Assembly (NCBI GenBank): GCA_015350385.1
Contig: WNKI01000005.1
Location: 1,832,664-1,896,663, forward strand
DNA length: 64,000 bases
Direction: 5' to 3'
From: Aculops lycopersici
Lineage: Eukaryota > Arthropoda > Arachnida > Trombidiformes > Eriophyidae
Shown here: in pieces, positions 21,246 through 35,000 of the stretch
Layout of the letters: every line of letters begins with the position of its first letter
Numbering within the stretch: the first letter of the stretch is position 1
Made by a program: the position numbers and the translations under genes
The notes under the pieces: model-generated
What the model saw: the letters and a program-made list of their open reading frames with translations, nothing else
What the model was told of the DNA's origin: nothing
Database searches by the model: none

Positions 21246-23548
21246 TCGCGCCTTGAGCTCGTGGAGTGAAAAATGGATCATTTATTTATTTGCTCATCCT
21301 TCAGTGAGCAACAAAACATCAAAGAATTGAAATGGGAAATTTGTCGGTTGAAATGATGGCAAATCTCTTGCTTAGCGATCAAGTTGGCGGAGTAAAGTTG
21401 CCAGTAACAAGAAGGAAATTTACGCGCTGTTTGCTCACTTTCATCTCGCGTCAAGTTTCGCAACACTATTCCGGCGATCGCGATAATCTGGCAGCTGAAA
21501 GGAAGAGCCGGAAAATCTCAAATCTTCAGGTTTAAGTGAAGTTAAGCCTCAAAGTTTTACGCTTGCCCTAGACCAAATTGAATGATCGCAAACGAGCAAC
21601 GAATTGCGCAATTTGTTGACACTGATTTTATATTGCACATAGGCAAACTAAAAAACAAAGTGTCCCTTTCAAGCGGCCACCTGTCGCGCCGTCGAATCTT
21701 CTTCACTTTAAGTGAGCGGCTCTTATTTCGAGGCCAGAAATGCCCCAAGTTTAGAGGCGGACGAGAAAGTCGGCCGTTAATTTTATTGCGACTTTGCATG
21801 TGATAATTAGTGCTCACAAATCGACGCCCATTAGCCAAGATTTGCGGCAACTTTTTCAACTTTTCTCAAGTCAGCTCCTCGTGCTAACTAAATTGGAGAC
21901 CACAAAGCGCAACTTTTTTCCAGTTGCTACTTTCTCCCCCATCACAAAGCTCGTAAAATTTTCTGCCCAAAGTTCCGCGGCAAAAGTAAGTCACCTGCGA
22001 GAGTTTGACTTTGAAACTTGGAACAAAAAGCGAGCAGCTTTCTACTCATCGTCGTGGTCGTCAAAAGTTCCGTCATTCGCGTCTGCCACTGAGACTGGAA
22101 AACTGTAAAGTCTTCTCGTTGAATTTTAGTCGGTGGCAAATGGAATAGTAAAAAAGAGAGAGGGAAGCCACATTGAGGCGAGGGGCACAATAAAATGATA
22201 ATAATAGTGAGGATGCTCTCGCTTCTGTATATGGGAAAATTGATAGCAACTTGGCCCCGAGAAAAGGAGGCAAAAAGTTTACATGTTTACGAGTCTGGAG
22301 ATTCATTTACGACCACCGCGCCGTTTGCTACTAAATGCACCAACCAAAAACTAAACGCAAATCTCCGTTAGATGAGGCTGCTTTAGTTTTTGCTTGCCGT
22401 GTCCGCGAAAATGTTACGCGAGCAAAATATCAAAAGCAAAGTGAATCTCTCGATAGATAGAGAAAGGGAAATAACTTGACTGGCTTCCTCTTGTGCAAAC
22501 TTTACGAGTCTAACGCGTACAAATTGCAACTAATATGATGATGCCATAAGAAACATCTGGCTCCACAAAGTGAAACTTTCGCCTTCCCTCCAGCAAAATG
22601 ATCAAACCAAATGAAACGTCTGGCGACCGCAAATCGCGTTGCCGATCGTCTCTTTCGCTCAAATGGTCGCATCCAGTTCCATTGCATTTGCTAGCACCAT
22701 TACAAATGTAGGAGTCACTGCATTATCAATGGTGGTGATAGTGGTGATGGCAGCCAATCAAGCAAAGAGAGAGAGAGAGAGAGAGAGTCCACTAGAAACT
22801 CACCCTTTGCCTCGCAAAATACACTCTCGCGTATTTTGTGCTGCGCTTCTCTATGGCGCCTCGAGTGCAACGAAACGGAAACATATTATCACTGAGAAAG
22901 AGAGAGATTATGGAATTTGCGGTGGGCGCGAGTTTTTTCCCTTCTCTCGTTTACCAGAAACTTGATTTACATAATCAGATTTGCCATCAATCTGCTCCAC
23001 TTTTTGCTCAAACTTCCAAGTTGAAGGCCCCAAAAGTTCAGCTCGATGCTCCACTTCCACTGAGCGAGAGAGTGAATTAAATCAATCACGTTGCTGAGGG
23101 TCTCGTCCGCCGGAAGTCGCCAGCTCGATATCGGGCCGGCGGAAACCGCAAGTGGCGATGACGCAACACGCGCTGCCATTCGCCTCGCAGAGTGAAGGCA
23201 GGGTGCTAATCCCAGCCAAAGGAGAGCCGCAAACAAATTACTTCTCAATCATTTCCCTTGAGATTTGGGCTACTTTCCCTCTGCCTCTCGCTACTTTGAT
23301 ATTAAATGAGGCCAACTTTTTTCATAAAGTTTTTCAAGAAAATACTTTCGCGCGCCGATAAAATAAACAACAACTCCAAATTCAGCGACAAGAAGTTTCT
23401 CCCTGAATCGGGATGTAATAGAAATTTTTGACAGTTTGGACTGAGTCATCCTAGTGGATATTTTGTTTGGTTTAAAAGTAATTTGTATAGCGAGATGAAA
23501 TGAAATGCAACGAAAAGGAAGAGGAGAAAACTTTTCTATTCTACTTAC
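20977..23548 (-). other. DDR-like intron 3
   Basis: 2.6 kb, non-coding. Contains a long perfect GA run (21207-21243), a shorter one near 22768, and bZIP-like words TGACGCAA at 21190 and 23159. No coding potential is recognised. Confidence 0.65.
21207..21243. repeat. GA dinucleotide run
   Basis: About 18 uninterrupted GA units inside DDR-like intron 3; the longest of many GA/CT tracts in the non-coding part of the window apart from the one beside the gap. Confidence 0.95.
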
Positions 23549-23777
23549 GCTTGAACCCTTGAGATCCTTCCATTTGTGCCACGTCAAGCCGCCGTTACGT
23601 GAATACTCAACTTGGTAACTCGGAACAAACTCCTTGCCGCCAAACCTGCCCTGAGTTTCAATGGCAGTTACCACGTAGGACTTGTTGAATTTTGCTTGGA
23701 TCCACTCCTTGCCGAAAGTTTGCCCGCTAATAGCCTTCATCGGACACCAGGCGCCACCGCCGAGGTCCAGGTTGAGT
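23549..23777 (-). CDS. DDR-like receptor, exon 3: core of discoidin (F5/8 type C) domain
   Basis: 229 nt between acceptor ATACGCAG and donor GTAAGTAG. It encodes GGGAWCPMKAISGQTFGKEW, then IQAKFNKSYVVTAIETQGR and SYQVEYSRNGGLTWHKWKD. The GAWCP, VTxIxTQGR and YSRDGxxW signatures are those of DDR discoidin domains, which bind collagen in vertebrates. The exon starts with one base completing an Arg codon from exon 2 and ends in phase 0. The reading can run on past 23549 into the intron, but the donor and the exon 4 match argue against that. Confidence 0.9.
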
Positions 23778-26700
23778 CTGCGTATATATTTCGTTTCGTT
23801 TTGTTTAACCAAGTTAATTTTGGTCATTGAATTGATCGAAGGAGAAGTTAGAAGGTTAGTTTGTTGCTTAGACACTTGTATTTGGACTAATTCATTTCCG
23901 AGTCGATTGTTTTTAATTTCAGCGCTCGAGGCAAAAAGATGAATTGATTTCGAGTTAAATGGTCGAGAGGAAAATGTTGTCCAGTTTACTGCACTGAACT
24001 AAAGCGGAAAAGTCGTGTGGGCGAGCGAGCGAGCAAAAATCTTGACAGGAAATTAACTTTTCTGCTACCTGCAAGCCAACTCAACCACCCGAAGATCTCG
24101 GGGCACCGATAAGTTTGTGGCCTGGCGAGCTAATTTGATTAATTGGCTGCGGTTTTGGTCTTGGTTCTCTCGCAGGTAAACTAAAGAGCAAGAGTTTTGT
24201 TTTTGAAGCTGAATCAATCGTCACGACGGAGCAAGCGAGTCCCTCGTCGCCGAATTAGCATCGGCAACTACGAGAAACTACGAGCGCTCACCTGTTGGCT
24301 GCTCTCGCTGGCTATCGAGCAAGCAAAGTCTTAGCTTTAGTCTAGAGTCCATTCCACATTTTCCTCAGAATTTTGGATCGCGAAATGAGAATCTAAAGCA
24401 TCAGCGTGAATTTAAGCCCCAAGCAGCAAAATTGGTGGTGACTCATGCCCATGAAACCAATTAGAGTTGCTAGTGAGTGAGAGAGTGGAGGCGCAGTTTA
24501 CTTAGCGGCCGGTTGCCACGACAATTGAGCCGAAAGCTCAAATGTTTACCTGAGAGTTTGCATGTTCTTTTCAGTGTATTGCAATTTAGGCATTCAGCAC
24601 AACGAAACGAAACGCAAGGCAGCCATTGAAGTGGACCAGAGTTACGCAATAGAAGCGGCGCAACCAGATAGTTGCCAATTAATGCACTCACGAGCATACA
24701 GTTCGAACTTTCAAGTTGCAAGTTCGAACTTAACTGCAAATAAACGAGCTGCGACCGGTGGTCGTGCTCGCAGCAACCAAATGTTTTAGTTTAAGCCACA
24801 AACTCCCCTCCTTTGCTGCTGCAACAACAACAACAACAAAAACAACAACCCCCACCTCCAACTGCTCAATCGCAACCAGCGCGTGTTTACGTAACGCAAT
24901 CCAGTGGATTAGTACCTTGTGGTTGAGCTTTTGGTGCTTCGAAATTGCGGCCATTGTTGCTGGCTAAGCGACAGAAGGACAGTGAGGGCGAAAGAGAGAC
25001 AACAACGACATCAACAGCAGCATCAACACCGAAGAGCTCGCTCTCCGAGAATTGCACAAAGTGGCCGGCGGTGCAATAACCACCAGCCCTGGCGCAAACT
25101 CGTGCAAGCCGCTCATTTCCGGTTTGAGTATGCGTGTTGACGGCGGTCCGGTTTGCGTTAGATGACTCACGCCGCATGACATCGTATGCTGGCCAACCAA
25201 ACTAAATGCATCGACTGGCCGCTATAGCTGAGACGACCACCAATTGCTTTGCACGTAAGTGGATAATTCGCGTGCAAATTTCTCTCTCTCTCTCTCTCTG
25301 CTCGTTTACTTTTACCCGATTCACTTTTGCCAGCTGAGCAACTGAGCAACCGAACAATCGAGCTGCAACAGACAAAACTGCAAACTTGAATCAAATCCAA
25401 AAACTCCCGGGGCTTCGGAGAGCAAAGTTGGCACAAAATTATTGCGCAATAGCCCTGCTCACAAATTATTAGTTGACTACCCGAATGGCCGACTACTGCT
25501 CGATAGAAATGAAATTTGTGTCTCATTGTGTATCCACTTCCTCTTCTCCAACCTCCGCGTTTGCCGCTACTGCCAGCTCGTCATTTTCATCGCCCCTTGG
25601 AGTCGCCAAGTTTCCGCTGCCGCCGTTGCAGTTCTCGTAACGTCACGCCCCCTCAAGCTAAAGGCAACTTCAGGTAAACACATTGGTTAAGCGGAAGTGG
25701 GAATCTGCGCTCTGTTTGCCTTTTAGCGTCACTCGCGGTGACGCAACCAACAGTTTGCGCCAATAACACGGCAAATATAACGGAAACGTTGATGCGGCTT
25801 GAGTCGTCTATCACTCGTTGTTCTCCCTCACTCTCTCCCCCAACAAATAAGCAACTCTGGCGCATTTACACGCAATTTGATGGCGCCGCAAGATCCAAAT
25901 TGATTTATGGGACGCGAGTTGGTGGCGATCCGATCTAATGTCTTGCGTGTAGTTGTTAGTTTGGTCGTTGTGCTGCTCTTATATTGAACAGGGGTCCAGC
26001 TAGAACTCGACAGGTTGGCTCAGGCGTCGCTGCCGTTTGAGTCAGTTGAAAGAGTGGATCAGGAGGAAGCCAATTGATGGGGGGTTCCATAGGAGAGCAA
26101 AGTGAGTGGACACTAATGAGCCAACCAGTGGACTTGTCTGATATTCGATTTGCTCCACTTTTCATTTGCCTTTCGTTTGTTTGTGTTGTTATCTCCGAGG
26201 CTCGCGATGTTGGCGCTTCATGTTTGCGCAAAGTAAAAGTGTGCATGTGACTTATGGTACATTTCAACCACCAAACACACATTCAACTCCAACTACAACT
26301 ACAACTACAGCAACTCCAACCAAAATAGCAGCTCGTTAGTGGCAACGTTCTCGGCGCGAGTTCTCCAATAAACTACCAGCCAAGTGACCAACAAAGTGAC
26401 CAACAAAACGTTTGCCTTATCAGAGATTCAAAATCTCTGCTAGCTACTCTCTGGTCGTCGTCATAGTCGTCGGCGCAGTCGTCGCCGTGGTCCGCCCTTG
26501 CGACGAGCTAGATTGTTAGATTAACCGACCAACTAAACCGATCGACCAACTAAACTTTCAGTCATATCTAATCGCAGGCGCGCATTTCATCGCATCTCCA
26601 TAAGCGAGTACAAATTCCACTTAGCGCAAAGAGGGAGTCCAAGTGCTAGAATGCTAACAACAAACTGGTCAACTATTTCAGCCACCAAAAGTGACGAGCC

Positions 26701-29700
26701 GATGGACTGTGAATCTGTGGGAATCTCGAAGGGCCAAGTGGCCAGTCGGTCGGCAGCAAGTGAGCTTATATCTGCACATGAAATCTAATGAGATGAGACG
26801 AGCGAGAGATTCAATTAGCGCACAAGTCGAATGGTCACTTGGCCATATATTTGCAGCGTTGAGTTTAGTCCATAGCAACTCACTGCTCAGATGGAATCAT
26901 ATTAGTATGCTGCAAGTTTCTCTCTCTCTCTCTCTCTCTCTCTGTCTGTCTGTCTCCCTTGTCCTCTCAGCGAAAGTCTACATAAGAAGAAATCATTTCA
27001 ATTCAGTTCCAATTTGACGAGACGAAAACTAGAGAGGGACAAAAAGAGCCACTCACCTGGCGGCGAGCGTCACGTAGTCTCTTCGGCTGTCCGAGGGAAA
27101 GTCAGAGTGACGGACATAAGTCACAACACGTAGCCGTCTTTTTAGCTGAGCCTTTTTTACCTGAACTTTTGTGTTGCCCTCACTCATTTGCTCGCTTGCT
27201 CTGCGCTCAGTTTCATTTAATTCCACCAACGACTAACCGATCGAATCGACGAGGAATCGGAGTTGCTCTTTAAATCGCTAATGGATTTGCTCCCGCAAAC
27301 CTGGTGCTTCAATTCAGTTGCCAAGTTGTCTAGTGGACTCTATTCTGATTATTGCAAAGCTTTTAAGTGGAAAGAGAGAAGAGGAAAATTTCCCAACTAA
27401 CTTGAAAATGGAATGGAGTAAGTTTAGTGCAACCGAACTGAGGTGAGCGATGCAAGTGACGCAACAGGAGCCGGGATCGACAGGTGTGATAAGCGCCCGC
27501 TTGCGCAATCAGGTGGCGCCTCACTAGGTCAGTGCATCTGAGTTGAGCGTGTGAGAGAGGGAGATTAGTCTTTTGACTCTCTTGTCGAGAGGCAACTTTC
27601 TCCGTCCCTCTCTCTCTCTCTTTCTGGCCGAAATCCAAATTTAAGCTAAAAAGCCATCTAAGCGATCATCTTGCCTCAGAGTGTAAAATAGTTACACGTT
27701 CTCTTTTATTGCGCTCGTTTGGTTGTTGCGTAAACAAGCGCAAGACAGAAGCCGAACCAAAGTGACCAACAAATGAGTCCGTAAGTCTCTTTATCGCTGC
27801 CGCCGATCTGATGGTTGGCGGTGGCTCAGAAAAGAGCAACTAAAATGATGATAACAATAGACGCCACCACTTGTAGAGTTTTCCCAACCAAAAACATCGA
27901 CAGGTAGCAGCTGTGGCAGTCGACAAGAAGACAGATAGTCGGTTGGTTTTAATGGAAAAGTTGTGTGGTTAAAGTTGTGCGAATCTCTTAAGTGAGCGGC
28001 CCGCGTTTGAGGATTCGAAAATTTAGTCGTCACACAATTAGATTTGAGCATCAGAAAGACGGACAGAGAGAGAAGTGCAAAAATGATCTCGATATGATTT
28101 ATGGAATTTGCAACTTCAAAAAACTGATTGTTCTCCTCGCAGCTCAAGTGCATCGAGTTGGCGGAGTTTCAATTATTGCAATTGAAGTGAGAATGCGGAA
28201 TACAAGAGCGAGAGAGAGGGAGAGAGACACTTGAAACATTTGTAGCCACATTAGTGGATACAAATTTGAATTCATGCAAGTCGCTCGACTATTTCCTCCT
28301 TCTCTACTTGACTCTACTTCTCTTGTAATCCCACGAAGGCCAATCCAGGCGAGAAATTCAAGTGGCCAGAAATACTAGTGGCGGCTGGTCCCAGCGTCGA
28401 GCTTGCCGCTCAACGTTGGCGGCCTCAACTTTAGTCTTGGCAAAATGGCCAGACACCAAAGACATGCGAAGTCGAGGCGTGAAAATTTTCAATGAGCCTC
28501 GACGGAGGCCAAGAATTAGAGTTAGCTAAGCAAAAGTTAAAAGTCTCTTGTGAAAGTTGCGAGGCGGGGAAAAATAGATTATGTTTCGCGTAACGGCTGC
28601 TAGTTGCGCAACTGCTGCCCAATTGAAGTGTCGCCCGTCGGTCGAGTTCACTTGTGTCTCCAGATACTAATGACAATCAAGTCGTCGCGAGTCCATGTGT
28701 CACTCTCGCTTCCACTAACCTCAATTAAGTGGCTCAACGTGCACTTGTGCTTGTGGTCGTGGTCGTTTGCTTGCAAGTTGAAAGTTGCAATGAGCAACGA
28801 GGAGCGATAATAGAGTTGCAGCCATATTCCCGTTTCCCTTAAGCTCGAGTCCAGAGTCTCAAGCCTAGAGTCCAAATTCTAAAGAAGACGTAGGATGGGA
28901 CCGAGTTTGTGTTTGCTCTGCGGCGCCAAGTCTTCCACTCTGACACACTGGGGCCCAAAAGAAGCGAGCAAACGACGAGACCCAATTGATCGATCGGTTG
29001 CATGGCGATGCTCGTCCCGTGCGAGTGACGCATCCGGCTGCTGAAGTTTGGTTGGCGATGACGCAAGCAAAAGATCAATCTGCTTGCTTAAGGGAGCCAC
29101 AAAAGAACAGCGGACGACAACAACAGAGAGAAAGACTAACTAAACCGAAACGCAAACACGAGCCGCCAAAAGAGCAACAAAACTCTCGCCTACCACACAA
29201 TGGGATCACCTGACACACAACAATGGCAAGCAAGCGAGCAGCGGCAGTTGCTCTCTTGTTGCTCGAGCCGTAGAACTTTGGGGCCAGGCGAATGTTGCTC
29301 GGTGTCCATCACTGTCGCTGTTGCACTCGCTGCTGCAGTGGAAGCGGCGGCGGCGGCGACAGGTAAAGAGGCCAGTTGGTTTATTTCGATTTGTTGTGGC
29401 CAAAGTGAAATGATACTTGGGAATAAAATCGATCGTTTCGTTTGATTCCAAGTCCTCGCCAGATTCAAAGTTTAAGTTTCCAAGTGAGCAACGTCCCCCT
29501 CTCTTTTTGAGAAAAAAGAGCGTGGGCTTCAAGTGGTCGGTTGGCTGGTAGGAGGATCATGAGTTTAGTTTTGCAACCACTAGCTAGCATCAGCGCGGCA
29601 GCTGATCGATTTCAGGATTCACCTAAACTGAACTGAACTGGACAGAACTGGACAGAACTGAAAAGAACAGGAGAGAACCGAACGCTGCAAATTTCAACCT

Positions 29701-31842
29701 CGAGCGGCCAACGTTTTGTGGTGGCTTCTATTTTCCTTCCTTCCCTCCAAAGCGACAGGGAAATTTATGTGCATCCTCTTCTCTCGCTCGTCGTGGTCAA
29801 TTTGTGGAAAATCTCAATTAACGATTAGCATCGGGAGGCAACAAGAACATAAAGTATCAACACCAACAAACTTACGTCGTCTGGTCCACGTTTAGTTTGT
29901 TGCACGATTTGGCCATCAGCGAGGCGCGACTTGTGCGGCGTTAAGTGCGCGAAAATCGCATCACGAAGGCCAATCATGTTGTTGTTCTTTTTGTTGCTCT
30001 TGGTGGTGGTTCGATGTTTTGATTGGCTGCTGTTAAACCACAAGCTGCACCGCAACCACAGGAGAAGAGGCGAGTGATTTGAGTAAATCGAAGCGGATTA
30101 TCCAAATACGAGAGGCAGCAATGAATTTTTACCTGCAACCACGACGACGACGCGCGCTTGACTCCCAATTTCCGGCTCACAACTCCGGCAAGTGGCTGAT
30201 GCAAAGTCTCTCTCTTAACCGCTCTCGCTGCCAGTCGTGTCTCCTCTTCGGGTAGCGCAGCAACCTGAGCCACTCCACAGCCAACTAGCTGGCTAGCTAG
30301 CGGTCGACTTTCCTCAAAACGCCGAAACCAAACTAAACGAAACTCGAGCTTAATGTTCTGTCTCTGTCTCTCTCTCTCCTGCTCGGTGGTCGGCGCGCCA
30401 ACTTTACCGAGAGTCGAGTTGCGTTCGCCGAGGTAGCGGTAGCGCAGAAGGAAACTTTCCTGTGGCCCAAAAAGATAATAAAATTGAAATTGAATAAACG
30501 GACGACAGGAGAGCGACGACGCTGCTCATTTTAGTTGTTTGTGGCTGCGACGGTGGCATAATAATTCAGCAGTCAGCTGAAAAGAGCAATAGAGGGAGGG
30601 AAAAAGTTTATTGTTTCCACTCGGCAAACTTTCGCTCACTTGACTGCCGAAATTGCGGCCACCAGCAAGCAGAGAAGCGGAAGTTAATTAGTTAGCCACT
30701 CGAATAGCAAGCCAATCTGACCGGCTGGCTAGCTAATTGTCGAGCTCCTCGAGTTACCTGAGGCAGGTAACTCCGGTTAGTGAGTGAGTGAGTGAAAAGT
30801 TTGTTAGACCAGGAGCTCGCCAGTCACGTAGCTTTGCAGGTTGTTCAGCACAATTCAGTTCAGTTAGCCACTGGATTATACTCAACTTCCCCACGGGCAA
30901 AAAGCACGTCAAGAACCCAACGCACCAAAAGCCATTAGGTCTCTGGTGGCTGAGTCCAAAATGGAAAAGTCTCAACTAAACCTCCTTTACCTGTAAACTG
31001 AATTTCGGATCAACAATTGATCATGTTGCGAGGAAATTCATACACGTTGAGGTGGTTGTTGGCTTGCGTTACGCAACACCAACCAACAATAACAATGAGC
31101 AGCCAGCCAGCCAGCCAGCCAGCCGGACAAAGCGAAAGCTCAAACACTAAGCCCAGAATTCAATTCATCCTCTTCGCCCTCGACCATCTAAACGGAGCAA
31201 AAAGTGAGGACCATTTTTCATGTTCCTCCTCGCTGTTTTGCCTTGCTCCTTTGCGACCACAGAGCACAATGCAATCTAAAGTGTTGCGCGAGTTGAGGCT
31301 CGCGAGGTTCGAGCTAATGATCCCATCGGATCAGCTGGCGAGTTTAGTTCGGTTCGGTTCGGTTTAGTTTGGTTTGATTGGCAGCAGCAGCAGCAGTAGT
31401 AGCATCAACCAGCAAACTTCACAATATAAAGCAGCGACGCATATTGTGGTTTTATCGTGGAGTCTTATGCCGCATGGTGGCTCATGGGTTGAGTTTGCAA
31501 CAACAACGAAGGCCACACATGATAAAATGAAATGCATTTGCTGCCGACTCCCGGGAGGTTAGCGAGGAGAGGATAAGCATTTGGTATCATTATCGCGCTA
31601 TTAGATGTTAGATGATAATCGTGTACCTCGATTTACGGGCACCAAATGCGGATCGAGTCGCGCGCAAATCATGTTAATGCTTATTAATTGTTTCCTCGCT
31701 CGCCTGTCTATTGTACTATCCGCCACAAAACACACTACCACGAATGTACACATTTCAAGTGTTGAGCAGCCGCCGCCGCCGCCACCACAGTGAGTGTCTA
31801 TTGAATGACGATGATCAACGTGAAACAGAAAATTAAACTTAC
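23778..31842 (-). other. DDR-like intron 2 (8 kb)
   Basis: Non-coding by all visible criteria. Contains CT/GA runs (for example 25281-25300 and 26919-26942), GGAC/GAAC repeats near 29625-29670, CCAG repeats near 31095 and a 10-bp stem hairpin at 30751-30773. It also has bZIP-like words TGACGCAA (25739, 27458, 29059) and TTACGCAA/TTGCGTAA (24642, 27726, 31069). Confidence 0.65.
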
Positions 31843-32014
31843 CTGGCCAGGTGAGGGGCAACCTGCTCGTTGCTGTAGGAGCTCGCTGAGAGTGCCAAGT
31901 CGTCGATGGCTTGCGACTGCATCCCAATGGGCGCGTCCAATTTCATTCCCGAGGAACTGGAGCAAAACCTCGAGCGCATGGGATTTATCTTGGTGCTGGT
32001 GGGGTGCGTTTGTT
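31843..32014 (-). CDS. DDR-like receptor, exon 2: N-terminal part of discoidin domain
   Basis: 172 nt between acceptor TGAACAG and donor GTAAGTTT, with 2 + 56 codons + 2 bases. It encodes a Thr/Ser-rich start, then APIGMQSQAIDDLALSASS and APHLAR. This matches the opening of DDR discoidin domains, where LGM, an acidic IxD and ISASS follow each other. The last two bases plus the first of exon 3 make the Arg codon of the ARL junction. The joins to exon 1 (G plus AA) and exon 3 are both in phase. Confidence 0.83.
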
Positions 32015-35000
32015 CTGTTCATTGGATTGCATTATTATTATCATCATTAATTTCGGTAGTCGATAGTCGGTGTTTGTGGTATGAGGAGTGAGTGAGAGAG
32101 AGGAGAGGAGTTGGTTAGTTTCTTGTTCTCCGCTTCTATATTCTGTATTCTTTACTCTGTATTCTTTATTGTTATTCTTATTCCCCGATAGAGTGAGAGA
32201 GAGAGAGAGAGAGAGAGGAAGAGATAATTGGAATATCGGCCGAGGTGAAGTGACTGCAACTAAACGCGAAAACTGGTGCTCTACTAGCAGGTAGAGTTTG
32301 GTGCCAGCAGAGGAACTCAAATATTGACCCCTGAACTTGGAATGCGGAATTCCAATTCCTCTTCCTCTTCCGAGCCAAAGTTAACTTGACCACTCAAGAC
32401 TGAGTCGTTGTTCTTTGCATCCGGTCACAGGTACAGGTAAAGGAGTTCAGCGTGCAGGCAAGCCAAGCAAGTGACTGGCTTTCAATACTAGAGATACTCA
32501 TTGATTGGTGGCAATCAGAAGGGCGGTCCACTTGTTCGAGATCAACCACACCCACTGGCCGTCCAATTGACTGACTGGCTGGCTGACTGGCGCGGCGATC
32601 GCCAATTTGCATAGCCCACGAGTTGCTCCACTTTTCAAGCGTCACGAGCTGCAAACAGCACAGCACCTCGCGAGGTCCGCTTGTTGGTTTCAAAAGAGCA
32701 ACAGCGACTTGCTGTCCATCTGACTGGCATCTGGTGCGACTCGAGTGGTCAGCTTGAAACGATAGCCAAACGAGTGAAAAGCAGAACCAAAAAGAGAGCT
32801 AGAACTAAAGCTCCAGTTCGAGTCGACAGACGAAAACCACGAACCAGATGAAAAATCAATCAATTTGGTTGCGCCTAAATTGGGTCCTCTGTTGTAGCAG
32901 TGGTTGAAGCTGTAGCTGTTGCTCACTTGCTTTCTGGTTATAATTTTGCAGTTGCGCCCGTCAACTGGACAGTCGCGCGCAAACTGGTCAAGTGGCCGCC
33001 ACTTGGCCAGTGTTCAGCTCAACTTCGAGGATGGAAATTAGAAATCGTGAGCCAGATTGGAGCAAAGTGAAACAAACGATTCGCGTGCTGAACAACTAAA
33101 TGTAAATGGTTTCTCTCGTTGTACCGCAAAAGGAAGGTCAAGCTCGTGGTTTTGCGCGCTGGTGTCAAAAACACCACCACCACCAGCAATAACCACAAAA
33201 CTAGAGCGATAACAACAGCCAACACCAAATTGAGTGAGAGAGAACCAAAGTCTCAGTTGCCGACAAATTTGCTTCCATTCGGTCGGCTGGCTTTGCTCCA
33301 ATTCGAACTCGAATTGGAGCAACGTGGTAGAAAAGTGCAGAGATAATCGCGCTTGTTGCTCGTGCTCGAGTTTTTAGCCGGTTTTTTCTGGGATAATTTT
33401 CTCGTCCATTAGAGAGAGAGAGTTGTCTTGGTATCGCTATTCCTCATATGCCTCTTTTTACTCTCTTTCTCTCACACATTCTGAACTCCCATGTCCCGAG
33501 AGCAAAAAGACAGAGAGAAGTAGAACATCTTAGTTTTGGACGTTCCCACACCCCACTCCCTTTTACAGCGGCTATAGCTACTGTTGCTGCTGCCACGAAG
33601 AGGAAATAACTTTTGCTCTCACTCCCAGACGTTGACATTGAAACTTTCACTCTTGCTGCGTCTCAAATCTAGACTTCCACTGAGCGGAAGTCGATTAGTG
33701 GATAGTCGATAGTTTGATATTCGAAGCGAGACAAAAATTGTCGACTAGAGGATCAAAAGTTTGCTCGCAATTTGCGCAACTGATCGGCGGCTCGTGTGTT
33801 TGCATTGCGCAAACAATTCCACCAAAAGTTGCGACTTTTGCCACCAACTGGTTGCACCACCGAACATCGGGATTATTAGAATTACGGCCAACTCTCACGC
33901 TGGGGGCGGCGCCGCGAGTAGCCGGAAGTAGCGGCGCAGTGGCCGTTGGTCGTTAGGTGGTTTACGTGAGTTAAGAACTCGGGCATTAGAGGCGTTCGCA
34001 ACGGAAGCAATACAATGTAATGGAACCCGAATTCCACTTGGAGGCGACTGGTTCGCCACCAAACGGCCAACTCGGCTCACCAGATTTATAGTGCGAGCCT
34101 TTTGAAGACAAATACGGAGAGAGAGTTTAAAAAGTAATAAGAAAAGTCGCAGGAGATCGCAAAGTGAGCAACAGCAGAGGAAGCCAACTAAAGGAGATAA
34201 TTATTTGATCCATTAAACTATTAATTCGAGGCCATGAGCAACCGACCAGTCGCTTTCAGGCAAGCAGACACTTGTTTGCTGATGTTGTTGTTGTTGTCGC
34301 TTGCTTTTTTGTACTGGCTTCAACACGCTCGACTATGGAACTATCAATGAGCAAATCAAAACGGAGAGGATAAACTCTTCCCTCGAGTCGCCTGTCCATT
34401 GCGCTTCATTTGCTCCTCGAACCAAATCTCCGAGCCGAGAGTCAAAGAGCGACTTTCGATCCGACGGAAGCGATCGAGCGGAGGGTGCGAGTTTGCTGTC
34501 ATTATCTTTATTGCCATTGTTTTCCGCGCGATCAGCTAGATGAGCCTCACCTTTACCTTTAACTTTCTCTCCTTCTTTCCGTCGACTAGCTGAGTTTCAT
34601 CTGTTAGAAATGATCGCACTTCCATGTCGACTAATGTAGTCGCTAATGGGCTATAGAGACTAAGCTTCTCGCTTGTGAGCTTCCGTTTCAAGTTTGCGAA
34701 TTAGATGATAATATCGGCGGCGAGAAAACAACATCCCCCTTTTGTACGAGCCTCTCTCCTCCTCCTCTTAGCGAGCGGAGTTCAGGTATAAAAATACTTG
34801 TTCACTTTGGTATCGTCGTCATCCTCGTCGTTGGCGGCGACTCGTGCGCAAAACTAATGAAGCGTCGCCTTTGGCTTGTGGCCCAGTTTTCTCTCAAGTT
34901 TCTCTTGCTTTCCGGTGAGCCAAAATGACCTAACCAGGAGCTGGGTCCAAAAAAAGAAAGGTGAAATCGAGAAGAGAGCGAGATTCTATTGGCAAGCGGC

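Noticed and set aside
22967..23248. 93-codon minus-strand frame starting with a hydrophobic stretch, possible secreted protein
   Set aside because: Becomes unremarkable after about 20 residues; lies in a DDR-like intron; no supporting promoter or family.
23291..23548. Continuation of the discoidin reading past 23549
   Set aside because: A consensus donor GTAAGTAG ends the exon, and the true continuation of the domain matches exon 4 in phase.
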